A stretch of DNA of 64,000 nt from the NCBI RefSeq assembly GCF_005406125.1, contig NZ_BIXZ01000001.1:1302001-1366000 (forward strand), in the 5' to 3' direction. The stretch is from Haloarcula mannanilytica (GTDB lineage Archaea; Halobacteriota; Halobacteria; Halobacteriales; Haloarculaceae). The position numbers and the translations under genes are program-made. Under the pieces are notes generated by a model. The model made no database searches and was not told the DNA's origin. It worked only from the letters and a program-made list of their open reading frames with translations. How positions within the stretch are numbered: position 1 is the stretch's first letter; every line of letters starts with the position of its first letter. Shown here one piece after another: positions 8,070-16,235 of the stretch.

Positions 8070-9220
8070 TATTCGTCTTCCTCCCGCGCCGTCGATGCGT
8101 CGTCGTCGGCCCCCGTCGAGTCCCGCTTTGCCTCGGCGATGAGGTCGTCAGCGCCCTGTTCGGCGAGTTCGGCCGCGAGGTCCTGTGCCGCGTCGATGTG
8201 GTACTCGGCCGGGAGGTCCCGCGCGACGGACACCTCCTCGGTCCCGTCCTGTGAGAGGACGCGGACCCGCGTGTGGACGACTGCACCTTCGAGATGGGCG
8301 TGGACACCGATGGGGGCGACACAGCCGCCGCCGAGTTCTTCCAGAATCGTCCGCTCGACAGTCGTCTCGACGCGGGTCTGGGGGTCATCGAGCCGGTCCT
8401 TGATGTCCAGCGCGAGGTCGCCGTCGACGGCGGTCACCGCCAGCGCGCCCTGGCCCGGGGCCGGCACGAACCGGTCGGGGTCAAGGTCAGACATCCCGAC
8501 GTAGCGCGTGAGGCCGGCCCGGTGGAGGCCCGCCTTCGCCAGCACGATGGCATCGTACTCGGTGTCCGGGTCCCGCTCCATCGCCCGCCGCTCGAACTCG
8601 GTGAGGTCGTCGAACCACTCCTCGACGGTGCGGTCGTAGGGGTGTTCCTCATCCTCGTCAGTGTCGGGGTCACCGGCGTCGCCCTTCCGCTCCTGTTCGG
8701 CCTCGTGGCGCTCCTGGTGTTCCTGCTGGAGCGACGGGGCCAGCAGTTTCGCGATGCGCGTGTCGACGTTGCCCCGCAGCGGTTCCACGGTGAGGTCGTC
8801 ACGTTCGGCGAGCAACTGCGCCTTGCGCCGCAGGCTCGACGTGCCGACGGTCGCGCCCTCCGGGAGTTCATCGAGCGAGCGGCCATCCGGCGTCACCAGC
8901 ACGTCCTCGGCGGCGGCCCGCTCGGGGACCCCCGCGACGACGAGGCGGTCGGGCCGCTCGGTCGGCATGTCCTTCATCGAGTGGACCGCCGCGTCGAGGT
9001 CACCGTCGAGCACCTTCTCGTCGAGGCTGCGGACGAACGCGCCGGTCTTGCCGAGCCGATGAATCAGTTCGTCCCGGATCTGGTCGCCCGTCGTCTCCAC
9101 CTCGACGAGTTCGACCGAGAGCCGGCGACTGCTCAGCGCGTCCCGGACCGTCTCCGCTTGGCGTAACGCGAGGTCCGACCCCCGCGTCGCCAGTTGCAGT
9201 GTCTCCCCGCGTGTTGTCAT
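8069..9220 (-). CDS. hemC: porphobilinogen deaminase (hydroxymethylbilane synthase)
   Basis: 383 residues. It condenses four porphobilinogens. Visible motifs: LATRGSDLALRQAE, the active-site HSMKDMP, GTSSLRRKAQLL, RGNVDTR and the dipyrromethane-binding Cys300 in ELGGGC. ATG 9220 is preceded by GAGGAG at eight bases; a GTG nine bases upstream is too close to it. The protein exceeds the usual ~310 residues because of an insertion at about 161-220, rich in Glu, Asp and Gln, between the RGNVDTR region and EYDAIVLAKAGL. First gene of hemC-cobA-hemD. Confidence 0.93.
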   Translation of the reverse strand: MTTRGETLQLATRGSDLALRQAETVRDALSSRRLSVELVEVETTGDQIRDELIHRLGKTGAFVRSLDEKVLDGDLDAAVHSMKDMPTERPDRLVVAGVPERAAAEDVLVTPDGRSLDELPEGATVGTSSLRRKAQLLAERDDLTVEPLRGNVDTRIAKLLAPSLQQEHQERHEAEQERKGDAGDPDTDEDEEHPYDRTVEEWFDDLTEFERRAMERDPDTEYDAIVLAKAGLHRAGLTRYVGMSDLDPDRFVPAPGQGALAVTAVDGDLALDIKDRLDDPQTRVETTVERTILEELGGGCVAPIGVHAHLEGAVVHTRVRVLSQDGTEEVSVARDLPAEYHIDAAQDLAAELAEQGADDLIAEAKRDSTGADDDASTAREEDE

Positions 9221-9276
9221 ACCCGTCACTCCTCGGTCAGCGCGTAAAAACGCACTTCTTCGTCGGTTCGCTGGAG

Positions 9277-9549
9277 TTACGAGGACGACTCGGCGAGGAC
9301 AGCCTCGAACAGGACCTGCGACGCGAACCCCGCGACGAACGTCGTCAAACCGCCGGCGACGAGGGCGAAGTCGATGAGTCGGTTGAGCGTATGGACGGGA
9401 CCGACGCTTATTGTTATCACTACGAACGCGTGCAGGAGCACGTACATGACCGGCAGAAATATCGCCGCACAGACCACGCCGGTGACCGTCGCGCGTTTAA
9501 CGACTGGAGGGCCGCGCGTGACGGTCGGGAAGGGATTTGTCAGGGCCAT
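9277..9549 (-). CDS. small two-helix membrane protein
   Basis: 90 residues from ATG 9549, with two long hydrophobic helices (about 18-43 and 55-80) and a charged ESSS end. Codon usage matches neighbouring genes. It sits between hemC and carS on the same strand, with gaps of 56 and 52 bases. No family was recognised; it could be a conserved haloarchaeal membrane protein. Confidence 0.6.
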   Translation of the reverse strand: MALTNPFPTVTRGPPVVKRATVTGVVCAAIFLPVMYVLLHAFVVITISVGPVHTLNRLIDFALVAGGLTTFVAGFASQVLFEAVLAESSS

Positions 9550-9601
9550 CAAGAGCGGTTTCGGCCGCTAGATATGTAGCTTCTGGGGAGACGACGGTAC
9601 G

Positions 9602-10147
9602 TTACCACGGCTCGTTTTTCAGGCCGAACACGTAGGCGATGCCGTTGGTTACGATATGTAATACCGGTGTCGCCACGACGACGACGACCAGTACCGGGAG
9701 CGTGAATGTCTCAGTGAACCACGACGGCGCGGCCACGAACGCACAGAGCAACGCCCCGACGACGAAATCTAGCTGGTCCAGCCCAGGGAATGCGGCCCCG
9801 CGCTCCCGTCCCGTCCGGCGTTTGAGGAAGGAGGCCCCGATGTCCCCGAGCATCGCGCCGAAGGCGAGTCCGAGTCCCGCACGGAGGGAAAACGTCGGGA
9901 GGTCGGCCCCCAGCGCGGCGCTCGCGCTGGGCGCAATCTGAGTCAGCCCGAGCGCGAGCAGCGTGCCGGCAAGCGTGCCGATGAGCGTCCCGCGCCAGGT
10001 CTTGCCGTCGCCGAGCACCCGCCGCCCGCCCCACGTTCGGCCGCCGTCTATCGGTCTGCCGCCGCCGGCCAGTACCGCGGCGTTGTTCGGAATGTACGCC
10101 GGCAACATCGCCCACAGCGCCCAGACAACTGTATCGACCGTCTCCAT
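9602..10147 (-). CDS. carS: CDP-archaeol synthase
   Basis: 181 residues, multi-spanning membrane enzyme that transfers CMP from CTP to unsaturated archaetidic acid in archaeal phospholipid synthesis. Family (DUF46/CarS) signatures: [16 protein letters not shown] near the N-terminus, [12 protein letters not shown] (the CTP-site type motif, about 43-54), [33 protein letters not shown], and two C-terminal helices. Length and helix arrangement fit the family. No cotranscribed lipid gene is adjacent. Confidence 0.92.
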   Translation of the reverse strand: METVDTVVWALWAMLPAYIPNNAAVLAGGGRPIDGGRTWGGRRVLGDGKTWRGTLIGTLAGTLLALGLTQIAPSASAALGADLPTFSLRAGLGLAFGAMLGDIGASFLKRRTGRERGAAFPGLDQLDFVVGALLCAFVAAPSWFTETFTLPVLVVVVVATPVLHIVTNGIAYVFGLKNEPW

Positions 10148-10267
10148 ATCCCCGCCGTCTGTCCCCGTCGTCTTAATCTGTGTGGCTCGCTGGTGCAGTA
10201 CCGACGACCGCGCAGACGCTTCCGCACCTGCGGCTACCCACTTTCAAAAAACGGATGAGAACTGGCC

Positions 10268-10642
10268 TCAGAACGGCGCTTCGGGGCCTTCGTCTTCGTC
10301 GCCGCCGACATCGCCGCCGCGGGACTCGCCGGGGAAAGAGGGGCTCATGCCGCCGCTGCCGCCGGCCATGCCTTCCTGCTGGTCCATCCCAGTGCGCGCG
10401 GTGACCTCGTTGATCTCCGGGATCTCCTTGGTCATGCGCGTCTTGATGGCCTGGATGGTCATCGGTGAGATGCCACAGCCGGAACAGGCCCCACCGAGGC
10501 GGATCGTGACGCTGCCTTCCTCGCGGTCGATTTCCTCGATGGCCGCGCTCCCGCCGTGCATCTGGATCTGGGGGAAGTTGCGGCGCAGGAAGTTCGTGAT
10601 TCGCTCGCGCAGGTCGTTGGCGTCCTCGGTTTCAGTGCTCAT
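10268..10642 (-). CDS. NifU-type Fe-S scaffold domain protein
   Basis: 124 residues. The N-terminal ~75 form a NifU C-terminal domain with IQMHGGSAAIEEI and the iron-binding C-x-x-C in GGACSGCGISPMTI; these domains hold and transfer Fe-S clusters. The last 40 residues are a Gly/Met/Glu-rich flexible tail, unusual for the family and probably disordered. ATG 10642 gives the normal NifU-domain N-terminus (MSTETEDANDLRERITNFL). It stands alone, divergent from the regulator at 10787. Confidence 0.85.
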   Translation of the reverse strand: MSTETEDANDLRERITNFLRRNFPQIQMHGGSAAIEEIDREEGSVTIRLGGACSGCGISPMTIQAIKTRMTKEIPEINEVTARTGMDQQEGMAGGSGGMSPSFPGESRGGDVGGDEDEGPEAPF

Positions 10643-10786
10643 AGTGACTTGTATTCGGTCCCGGGAGGGCTTAGACCTTTGGACTAACATCTATATCACA
10701 GGGCGAAAAACGCGGCCCACGAGCGGGCATGTCAGTTACCCCCAACATACCTGAAGCTTCTATCGGCGGGGTGAGTACGTCATTTT

Positions 10787-11311
10787 ATGACAATATCCGC
10801 TGATGAACTACGACTGTTCGAGTGTGCGGCCTGCGGTGGCGTCGGTATCGGGCGAAACCGCCCGACCTGCTGTGGCGGGCCGATGGCCGCGGCCGAGACA
10901 GCGGAGACAGCGGTCAGCGAGCCGTCCCTCGAAACCCTGCTACGGACCGTCTTCGATATGTCCGGCACGGAACTGGATGTCTGTCTCTGCGTGATGGAGG
11001 GCGGTGAACTGACTGTCGCGGCTCTGGCAGAGCAGATCGGCTACGACCGGAGCGTCGTTGCCCGGCATCTCAACCACCTCGCCGACCTCGGCGTCGTCGA
11101 GAAGCGTCGGCGCATCAGGCCGGAAGGCGGCCACGTGTACGTCTACACGCCACAGCCGCCCGAAACAGTCCGGGAGCGACTCCGTGGGGAGTTCCTGTCG
11201 TGGGTGCTGCTGGCGACAGCGCAGTTGGGCGACCTGCAGCGCGAGAAGGTCGAAGCAATCGCCGACGCCGAGACCGACGAGCGCCAGTGGACCGTGTTTC
11301 AGGAGCAGTAG
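10787..11311 (+). CDS. zinc-ribbon plus winged-helix transcription regulator
   Basis: 174 residues. The N-terminal segment has FECAACGGVGIGRNRPTCCGGPM, a compact cysteine cluster likely to bind zinc (about 11-32). A MarR/TrmB-like winged helix follows (about 50-125) with ELTVAALAEQIGYDRSVVARHLNHLADLGVVEKRRR as helix-turn-helix, then a wing with GGHVYVYTP and a C-terminal helix that may dimerise. It is probably a DNA-binding regulator of an unknown regulon. The ATG directly follows a TTTTA stretch. No ligand domain is visible, so the cysteines may do the sensing. Confidence 0.75.
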   Translation: MTISADELRLFECAACGGVGIGRNRPTCCGGPMAAAETAETAVSEPSLETLLRTVFDMSGTELDVCLCVMEGGELTVAALAEQIGYDRSVVARHLNHLADLGVVEKRRRIRPEGGHVYVYTPQPPETVRERLRGEFLSWVLLATAQLGDLQREKVEAIADAETDERQWTVFQEQ

Positions 11312-11327
11312 CGGCAGGTGTGACGGT

Positions 11328-11801
11328 TCAGAGCCGGTCCGCAGTGACGGCGTACACGCCGCCGAGAACAACGCCGTAGACGACGTGCCACAGCAGCGAC
11401 GGCGGCGCGAAGTTCGGGAACGGCGGCGAGGCCGGCGAGCCGACGACGCCGAGCCAGACCGGCATCACCAGCGCCGCGAAGACGGCCCACGTAACGACAC
11501 CCCAGCCGACGCCGAGTCCGAGCAGTTTTTCGGACGACTCCGCGTTCAGCAGACTCGCCAGCCCCGCAAATATCACGCCCATCACCGCGCCGTGCGAGAG
11601 GTGGACGACGAGACCGGCCCCCGGACTCGGCGGCGGCGCAAGCCCGTACAGCGAGGGAATCGCAACGGCAAGTGTCGGGGGGTTCATCACCAGTATCAGC
11701 GCCCCCATGACGGCGCTCCCGATGATGCCGCCGAGCACGCCCGCTTTCCAGTTGCCAGTGCCGAAATCGTAGGTTTGTGTCGTTTCTGTCGTCGTTGACA
11801 T
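11328..11801 (-). CDS. four-helix haloarchaeal membrane protein (DUF6789-like)
   Basis: 157 residues with four hydrophobic segments (about 20-42, 60-84, 92-118, 132-152) rich in Gly/Ala, and short polar loops including a PPPSPGAGL turn. Members of this type are often mislabelled as histidine kinases in haloarchaeal genomes, but no kinase motif is present. Convergent with the regulator at 10787-11311 (16-base gap). Function unknown. Confidence 0.65.
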   Translation of the reverse strand: MSTTTETTQTYDFGTGNWKAGVLGGIIGSAVMGALILVMNPPTLAVAIPSLYGLAPPPSPGAGLVVHLSHGAVMGVIFAGLASLLNAESSEKLLGLGVGWGVVTWAVFAALVMPVWLGVVGSPASPPFPNFAPPSLLWHVVYGVVLGGVYAVTADRL

Positions 11802-11898
11802 GCGTTCGACTGGTCACGTCGGGTGTCAAAAGCGACGGCGGGGCTGTTCGACTTCCTACCACGTCCCCCCAAAAGCTATACACCATCTCTTTCCGGCC

Positions 11899-12522
11899 AT
11901 GACCGGGCAGGCGGCGAACTTTCAAGCCGAGGGCGGTCCGACGTACGATATGGTAGACTCCGACACGATAATGAGTCGGTTCGACGCGCCGGACATCGAT
12001 TCCCTCCCCGAGGACATACAGGAGCGCATCGAAGAGGAGACCGACCGCGCCGGCTTCACCCCGAACATCTTCCAGGCAATGGCGTACCGTCCCTCGCACT
12101 TCCGGGCGTTTTTTGCCTACCACGACGCGCTGGTCGAAGAGACAGCACTGGAGCGCGAGGAGATAGAGATGATTATCGTCGCGGTCAGCGGCGTCAACGA
12201 CTGCCTCTACTGTATCGTTGCCCACGGCGCGTTGCTTCGCATCTACGCCGACGCGCCCAAACTCGCCGAGCAGGTCGCCGCGAACCACCGGACGGCCGAC
12301 ATCAACGAGACCCACAGGGCGATGCTCGATTTCGCGGTGAAGCTAACAGAGTCGCCAGCCCGCATTGAGGACGAGGACCTCGAACGGCTGGAGGAGTACG
12401 GCTACAGCCGCCGTGCGATCTGGGACATCGGCAGTGTCGCCGCCTTCTTCAACCTCTCGAACCGCCTGGCACAGCTCGCCGACATCCGCCCGAACGAGGA
12501 GTTCTACGACCTCGGCCGTTAG
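11899..12522 (+). CDS. carboxymuconolactone decarboxylase / AhpD-like peroxidase-related protein
   Basis: 207 residues from ATG 11899; a second in-frame ATG at 11950 (MVDSDTIMSRF) is also plausible and would place the TATA-like GCTATACAC further from the start. The core is helical with SGVNDCLYCIVAHGALLRI, giving the C-x-x-C-x-x-x-H catalytic signature of AhpD-type alkylhydroperoxidases (uncharacterised peroxidase-related subgroup). These use a cysteine pair to reduce peroxides. The downstream zinc ribbon is convergent. The physiological substrate is unknown. Confidence 0.82.
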   Translation: MTGQAANFQAEGGPTYDMVDSDTIMSRFDAPDIDSLPEDIQERIEEETDRAGFTPNIFQAMAYRPSHFRAFFAYHDALVEETALEREEIEMIIVAVSGVNDCLYCIVAHGALLRIYADAPKLAEQVAANHRTADINETHRAMLDFAVKLTESPARIEDEDLERLEEYGYSRRAIWDIGSVAAFFNLSNRLAQLADIRPNEEFYDLGR

Positions 12523-12545
12523 GTGCGTGTCGCCCGCGACCCGTC

Positions 12546-12713
12546 TTACGCCGCCTCGGCCGGTCGCACCGCCCCAGCGCCACATTCAGGACAGGTCAGG
12601 TCCTCGTCCGTCGCCGCGCGCTGTGCGAACTCGGTCCCGCAGTCGTCACAGCGGAACCGGTAGTGTCGTTCTCCGGAGCCGAACAGCTCGGAGACTGTGT
12701 CAATTACTCCCAT
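12546..12713 (-). CDS. small zinc-ribbon protein
   Basis: 55 residues from ATG 12713. After a short amphipathic helix (MGVIDTVSELFG) comes FRCDDCGTEF and LTCPECGAG, two C-x-x-C knuckles forming a four-cysteine zinc ribbon of the FmdB/RPB9-like type. Such miniature zinc proteins are abundant and conserved in haloarchaea; Haloferax examples affect motility or biofilm, but no role can be assigned here. Confidence 0.7.
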   Translation of the reverse strand: MGVIDTVSELFGSGERHYRFRCDDCGTEFAQRAATDEDLTCPECGAGAVRPAEAA

Positions 12714-12856
12714 ACTAATGTACTCATCGTCGACCCCCCAAAATCTTCCGGCTGAGATACATCTCCGCCGGGGTTTGATACATATAGCATACATCACAGC
12801 GCGCATCTATACACCTAGTAGTTCTGGTCTTGCCTATCAGGGGCATCCACAGGTGT

Positions 12857-12994
12857 ATGCACAAAACACTCTACCTGATGCAGAAGGACAGCGAAACCCG
12901 AATCGAAGTCGACGACGATGGCTACGACCGAATCATGGAGAACGGCAACGTCGTCGGCCACCACATGAGCAACCCCATCGTCAAGCTGACGTAA
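12857..12994 (+). CDS. 45-residue conserved-looking small protein
   Basis: A short ORF starting MHKTLYLMQKDSE, with acidic EVDDDGYDRIMENG and ending HHMSNPIVKLT. The composition and third-position bias resemble a real haloarchaeal gene. A TATA-like TCTATACACC lies about 45 bases upstream, and the start of taw1 is 69 bases downstream. No cysteine cluster or membrane helix. It may be an independent small protein or a leader in front of taw1. Confidence 0.45.
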   Translation: MHKTLYLMQKDSETRIEVDDDGYDRIMENGNVVGHHMSNPIVKLT

Positions 12995-13063
12995 GTTCTA
13001 CACCGAACCGGTTGACGCACAACATCCGGGAGTTTTTGCCGCTGGCTGTTGAACCCGACAGCA

Positions 13064-14044
13064 ATGAGTGACGCCGACGGCGGTCCGAAGCAGGTCTCGG
13101 ACCCGGCCTACCACAGCGAGAACCACACGGCCGCCCAGACCTGCGGCTGGACCAAAAACGCCCTGCGCGGGGAGGGGAAGTGTTACAAGTACATCTTCTA
13201 TGGTATCGAGTCCCACCGTTGCATCCAGATGACGCCAGTCGTCAAATGCAACGAGCGCTGTGTCTTCTGCTGGCGCGACCACGCCGGCCACGCGTACGAA
13301 CTCGGCGACGTGGAGTGGGACGACCCCGCGGCGGTCGCCGACGCCTCCGTGGAACTCCAGCGGAAACTCCTCTCCGGCTTCGGCGGGAACGACGAAGTCC
13401 CGCGCGAGGTGTTCGACCAGGCGATGGAACCGCGCCACGTCGCCATCTCGCTGGACGGCGAACCCACGCTGTACCCGCACCTGCCGGAACTCATCGAGGA
13501 GTTCCACGACCGCGACATCACCACGTTCCTCGTCTCCAACGGGACCAACACGGAGATGCTGGAGCGGTGTGACCCGACCCAACTCTACGTCTCCGTCGAC
13601 GCCGCCGACCGCCAGACGTTCGATTCGACGGTGCAGGCGATGGAGGACGACGCCTGGGACTCGCTCATCGACACGCTGGACGTACTGGCCGCGAAGGACG
13701 ACACCCGAACCGTCATCCGGACCACGCTGGTCAAGGGCCACAACATGCACCACCCCGAGTGGTACGCGGCGATGTGCGACCGGGCCGACGCGGACTTCGT
13801 CGAGATGAAGGCGTACATGCACGTCGGCCATTCGCGGGGCCGTCTCGACCGGGATTCGATGCCCGACCACAGCGAAGTCCGAGAGTTCACGCAGGAGATG
13901 GGCGAGTACCTCCCCGACCACGATGTCCTGAAGGAGGTCGAAGACTCCCGCGTGGCGATGCTCGCCGAGGACGAGAACACGTGGGTCCCGAAACTGGAGA
14001 AATCGAGCGAGTTCTGGGAGCAGGACGAGTTCGTGGAGTACTGA
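13064..14044 (+). CDS. taw1: tRNA 4-demethylwyosine synthase (radical SAM, Taw1/TYW1)
   Basis: 326 residues. It builds the tricyclic wyosine core on G37 of tRNA-Phe from N1-methylguanosine and pyruvate. The radical-SAM cluster motif is KCNERCVFC (Cys62, Cys66, Cys69); three further cysteines at 27, 40 and 53 match the spacing of the second cluster in archaeal TYW1. SLDGEPTLYPHLPEL and FLVSNGTNTEML are typical SAM-barrel strands. The archaeal enzyme lacks the flavodoxin domain of yeast TYW1, as here. Followed by a palindrome-rich intergenic region. Confidence 0.93.
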   Translation: MSDADGGPKQVSDPAYHSENHTAAQTCGWTKNALRGEGKCYKYIFYGIESHRCIQMTPVVKCNERCVFCWRDHAGHAYELGDVEWDDPAAVADASVELQRKLLSGFGGNDEVPREVFDQAMEPRHVAISLDGEPTLYPHLPELIEEFHDRDITTFLVSNGTNTEMLERCDPTQLYVSVDAADRQTFDSTVQAMEDDAWDSLIDTLDVLAAKDDTRTVIRTTLVKGHNMHHPEWYAAMCDRADADFVEMKAYMHVGHSRGRLDRDSMPDHSEVREFTQEMGEYLPDHDVLKEVEDSRVAMLAEDENTWVPKLEKSSEFWEQDEFVEY

Positions 14045-14082
14045 GGCGTGACGGCGAGCAAAGCGAGCCGCTTTTTCGCCAC

Positions 14083-14171
14083 CGAAAGACACGCTGCGCT
14101 CGTCTTTCGAGCCTTGCTTCGCTTCGCTCAGCAAGACCACGTTTTTGCGCGAGTGGTGCGCTCCGCGCACC
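14083..14171. repeat. cluster of three hairpin-forming inverted repeats
   Basis: Downstream of taw1. CGAAAGAC (14083-14090) pairs with GTCTTTCG (14102-14109), CTTGCT (14113-14118) with AGCAAG (14130-14135), and GGTGCG (14155-14160) with CGCACC (14166-14171). The region is dense in GCGAGC/GCTTCGCT-type motifs and has no coding bias. It could be a dispersed haloarchaeal palindromic element or a structured 3' region. The gene-free stretch runs from 14045 to 14415. Confidence 0.5.
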
Positions 14172-14359
14172 GAAGCGGAACAAGGTGGTCTCGGGAACAA
14201 GACGCGCTCGTTGAGTACTAATTACGACGGCGACGAGACGGCATCATCACAGCAGCGCGATGGGGGAACGTGTTAGGCAGTGGTTTGAATTGTATCGGGT
14301 GAAAACAACATGGTACGCTTCTGCTACCAACCCTATACTAGTTTTTCGTCGTTCCAAAA

Positions 14360-14375
14360 GTGGAATGCATTCCAC
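14360..14375. promoter_or_regulatory. candidate RbkR operator palindrome
   Basis: GTGGAATGCATTCCAC is a perfect 16-base palindrome ending seven bases before the presumed TATA box of rbkR. The gene encodes a riboflavin kinase with its own HTH domain, and archaeal RbkR proteins are known to bind palindromes upstream of riboflavin genes. An autoregulatory operator is inferred. Confidence 0.6.
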
Positions 14376-14381
14376 CTTCGG

Positions 14382-14390
14382 TATGCTTAT
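14382..14390 (+). promoter_or_regulatory. TATA-like box of rbkR-ribB
   Basis: TATGCTTAT lies 26-34 bases before the ATG at 14416, the spacing expected for a nearly leaderless haloarchaeal transcript. The operator palindrome abuts it on the upstream side. Confidence 0.5.
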
Positions 14391-14415
14391 CCGGCGGGAA
14401 TCCCTACGTCGGTGC

Positions 14416-15114
14416 ATGGCTGAATCAACGGGACAGGGCGTCGGCCGGGACGAGTTGGCGACGCTGAAACTGCTCGCCCTCGACGGCGCGCTCGATGAGT
14501 CGACGAAAGTGTCCTGTGCCGACCTTGCTGAACGACTGGACGCCTCGAACCAGACCGCCTCGCGGCGGCTCCAGCGGCTCGAAGACGCCGGACTGCTGAC
14601 CCGGAACATCGTCAGCGACGGGCAGGAGATCGAACTGACCGGTGACGGCGAGCGCCGGCTCCAGTCCGAATACGCCGACTACCGGCGGATCTTCGAGTCC
14701 GACGCCAGCGTCGACCTGACCGGCGTCGTCACCTCCGGGATGGGCGAGGGGCGACACTACATCACGCTGCCGGGCTACATGGAGCAGTTCATCGAGCGGC
14801 TGGGGTACGAGCCGTTCGCGGGCACGCTCAATCTCGAACTCACGGCCGAGAGCGTCCGCAAGCGGGCGCGGATGAGCGCCATCGAGCCAGTCACCATCGA
14901 GGGCTGGGAAGACGACGAACGGACCTACGGCCCCGCGTACTGCTACCCCGCCTCGATAGAGGGCAGCGACGGCGAGTACGAGCCGGCCCACGTCATCGCG
15001 CCCGAGCGGACCCACCACGGCGAGGAGCAACTGGAAGTCATCGCACCGGAGAAGCTCCGCGAAGTTCTGGAACTGGCCGACGGCGACGAGGTGGTCGTGC
15101 ATGTCTCGGAGTGA
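14416..15114 (+). CDS. rbkR: bifunctional CTP-dependent riboflavin kinase / HTH regulator RbkR
   Basis: 232 residues. The N-terminal ~90 form a winged HTH ([32 protein letters not shown]). The C-terminal ~135 form the archaeal RibK fold with [31 protein letters not shown] and [10 protein letters not shown]. RibK makes FMN from riboflavin using CTP rather than ATP. The fusion matches archaeal RbkR, a repressor/activator of riboflavin genes that senses the pathway product. ATG 14416 removes an upstream extension lacking coding bias. It overlaps ribB by 14 bases. Confidence 0.92.
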   Translation: MAESTGQGVGRDELATLKLLALDGALDESTKVSCADLAERLDASNQTASRRLQRLEDAGLLTRNIVSDGQEIELTGDGERRLQSEYADYRRIFESDASVDLTGVVTSGMGEGRHYITLPGYMEQFIERLGYEPFAGTLNLELTAESVRKRARMSAIEPVTIEGWEDDERTYGPAYCYPASIEGSDGEYEPAHVIAPERTHHGEEQLEVIAPEKLREVLELADGDEVVVHVSE

Positions 15115-15775
15115 GGACGCCGCCATCGACGCCGACAGCGTGGCCGATGCCGTCGCGGCGTTCGCCCGCGGCGAGCCGGTACTGGTCCACGACGCCGCCG
15201 ACCGCGAGGGCGAGACGGACCTCGTCTATCCGGCCGGTGCCGTCACGCCCGAGGCCGTCGCACGGATGCGAAACGACGCCGGCGGCCTCGTCTGTGTCGC
15301 CCTCTCGGACCGCGTCGCCGAGGCGCTGGAATTACCGTTCATGCAGGACGTGCTGGACCACCCAACGGCGGCCGACCACGACCTCGCCTACGACGAGCGC
15401 TCCTCGTTCTCGCTGACGGTGAACCACCGCGACACCTTCACCGGCATCACCGACGACGACCGCTCGCTGACGATCCGGGAACTGGCCGCCGTCGCGACGG
15501 ACCCTGACCCCGAGGCCTTCAGCGAGGCGTTCCGGTCGCCGGGGCACGTCCACCTCCTCCGTGCGGCCCCGGACGGCCTGGCCGACCGCGAGGGCCACAC
15601 CGAACTCGCGCTCGCGCTTGCGGCCGCGGCCGACCTGCCCGAAGCTGCCGTCGTCTGTGAGATGTTAGACGACGAGACCGGCGCGGCGCTGCCCCCGGCG
15701 GCGGCGCGGGCCTACGCCGAGCGCGAAGGGCTGGTGTACGTCGAAGGGGCCAGTCTGCTGGAGCGGTTCGACTGA
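15101..15775 (+). CDS. ribB: 3,4-dihydroxy-2-butanone 4-phosphate synthase
   Basis: 224 residues. It converts ribulose 5-phosphate to the four-carbon riboflavin precursor plus formate. Family motifs: [13 protein letters not shown] (acidic Mg/substrate loop), [35 protein letters not shown] and the C-terminal half with [13 protein letters not shown] and [10 protein letters not shown]. No GTP cyclohydrolase domain is fused, as expected in archaea. Start and stop overlap with rbkR implies cotranscription and shared control. Confidence 0.93.
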   Translation: MSRSEDAAIDADSVADAVAAFARGEPVLVHDAADREGETDLVYPAGAVTPEAVARMRNDAGGLVCVALSDRVAEALELPFMQDVLDHPTAADHDLAYDERSSFSLTVNHRDTFTGITDDDRSLTIRELAAVATDPDPEAFSEAFRSPGHVHLLRAAPDGLADREGHTELALALAAAADLPEAAVVCEMLDDETGAALPPAAARAYAEREGLVYVEGASLLERFD

Positions 15776-15788
15776 CCGCGAGGTCGGT

Positions 15789-16025
15789 TTAGAAGGGAGT
15801 GTCGGCCGCCTCGTACACCTGTCGCGCGACGCTCGCGAGGAGATACAGACCCGCACCGACGACGACAACAGTCCCGACTGCCCGCGAAACGCCGGGGAGC
15901 GGCGATTCGACGACGCCGGACAGGTTTCGCGTGACGACCTCAATCTGGATAAGGAGCAGTCCCAGCGGGACCAGCAGCATCGCGACGCCCCGATGGAGAG
16001 ACCGTTGCAGAGCGGACTCTGACAT
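15789..16025 (-). CDS. small two-helix membrane protein
   Basis: 78 residues with two hydrophobic helices (about 12-32 and 46-66) separated by a short loop with prolines, and a polar QVYEAADTPF tail. Convergent with ribB (13-base gap). No family was recognised. It resembles the other small two-helix proteins of this window (2959-3192, 9277-9549) in size and topology but not obviously in sequence. Confidence 0.6.
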   Translation of the reverse strand: MSESALQRSLHRGVAMLLVPLGLLLIQIEVVTRNLSGVVESPLPGVSRAVGTVVVVGAGLYLLASVARQVYEAADTPF

Positions 16026-16130
16026 ACCGGAGCCACACGATTGTGGTCGGTATAGTGTTTACTCACTCGCGGGCATCCGACGCTGTCCGCACCTCGGGAG
16101 CACAGGCCCGCGAGCCGACCGTCAACACTC

Positions 16131-16136
16131 TTAAAC
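16131..16136 (+). promoter_or_regulatory. TATA-like box for the ilvE leader ORF
   Basis: TTAAAC sits about 25 bases before the ATG at 16158, so a leaderless mRNA would begin at the small leader ORF rather than at ilvE, which starts 74 bases further on in another frame. Confidence 0.45.
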
Positions 16137-16157
16137 ACGGACATCAATGGAGTAGAT

Positions 16158-16235
16158 ATGACACACGACGAGACAGCAGGGGGAATCACCCGCGGGCACC
16201 GTGACTGTCGACACACCGGGGGGGTCGCGCGATGA
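16158..16235 (+). CDS. 25-residue leader ORF overlapping the ilvE start
   Basis: Starts with MTHDETAGGITRGH and ends with a TGA that overlaps the ilvE ATG (ATGA). The upstream TATA-like box places the expected transcription start almost exactly on this ATG. The peptide has no run of branched-chain codons, so it does not look like a classical attenuator peptide; translational coupling into ilvE is more likely. Detected by eye only; it could be fortuitous. Confidence 0.4.
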   Translation: MTHDETAGGITRGHRDCRHTGGVAR

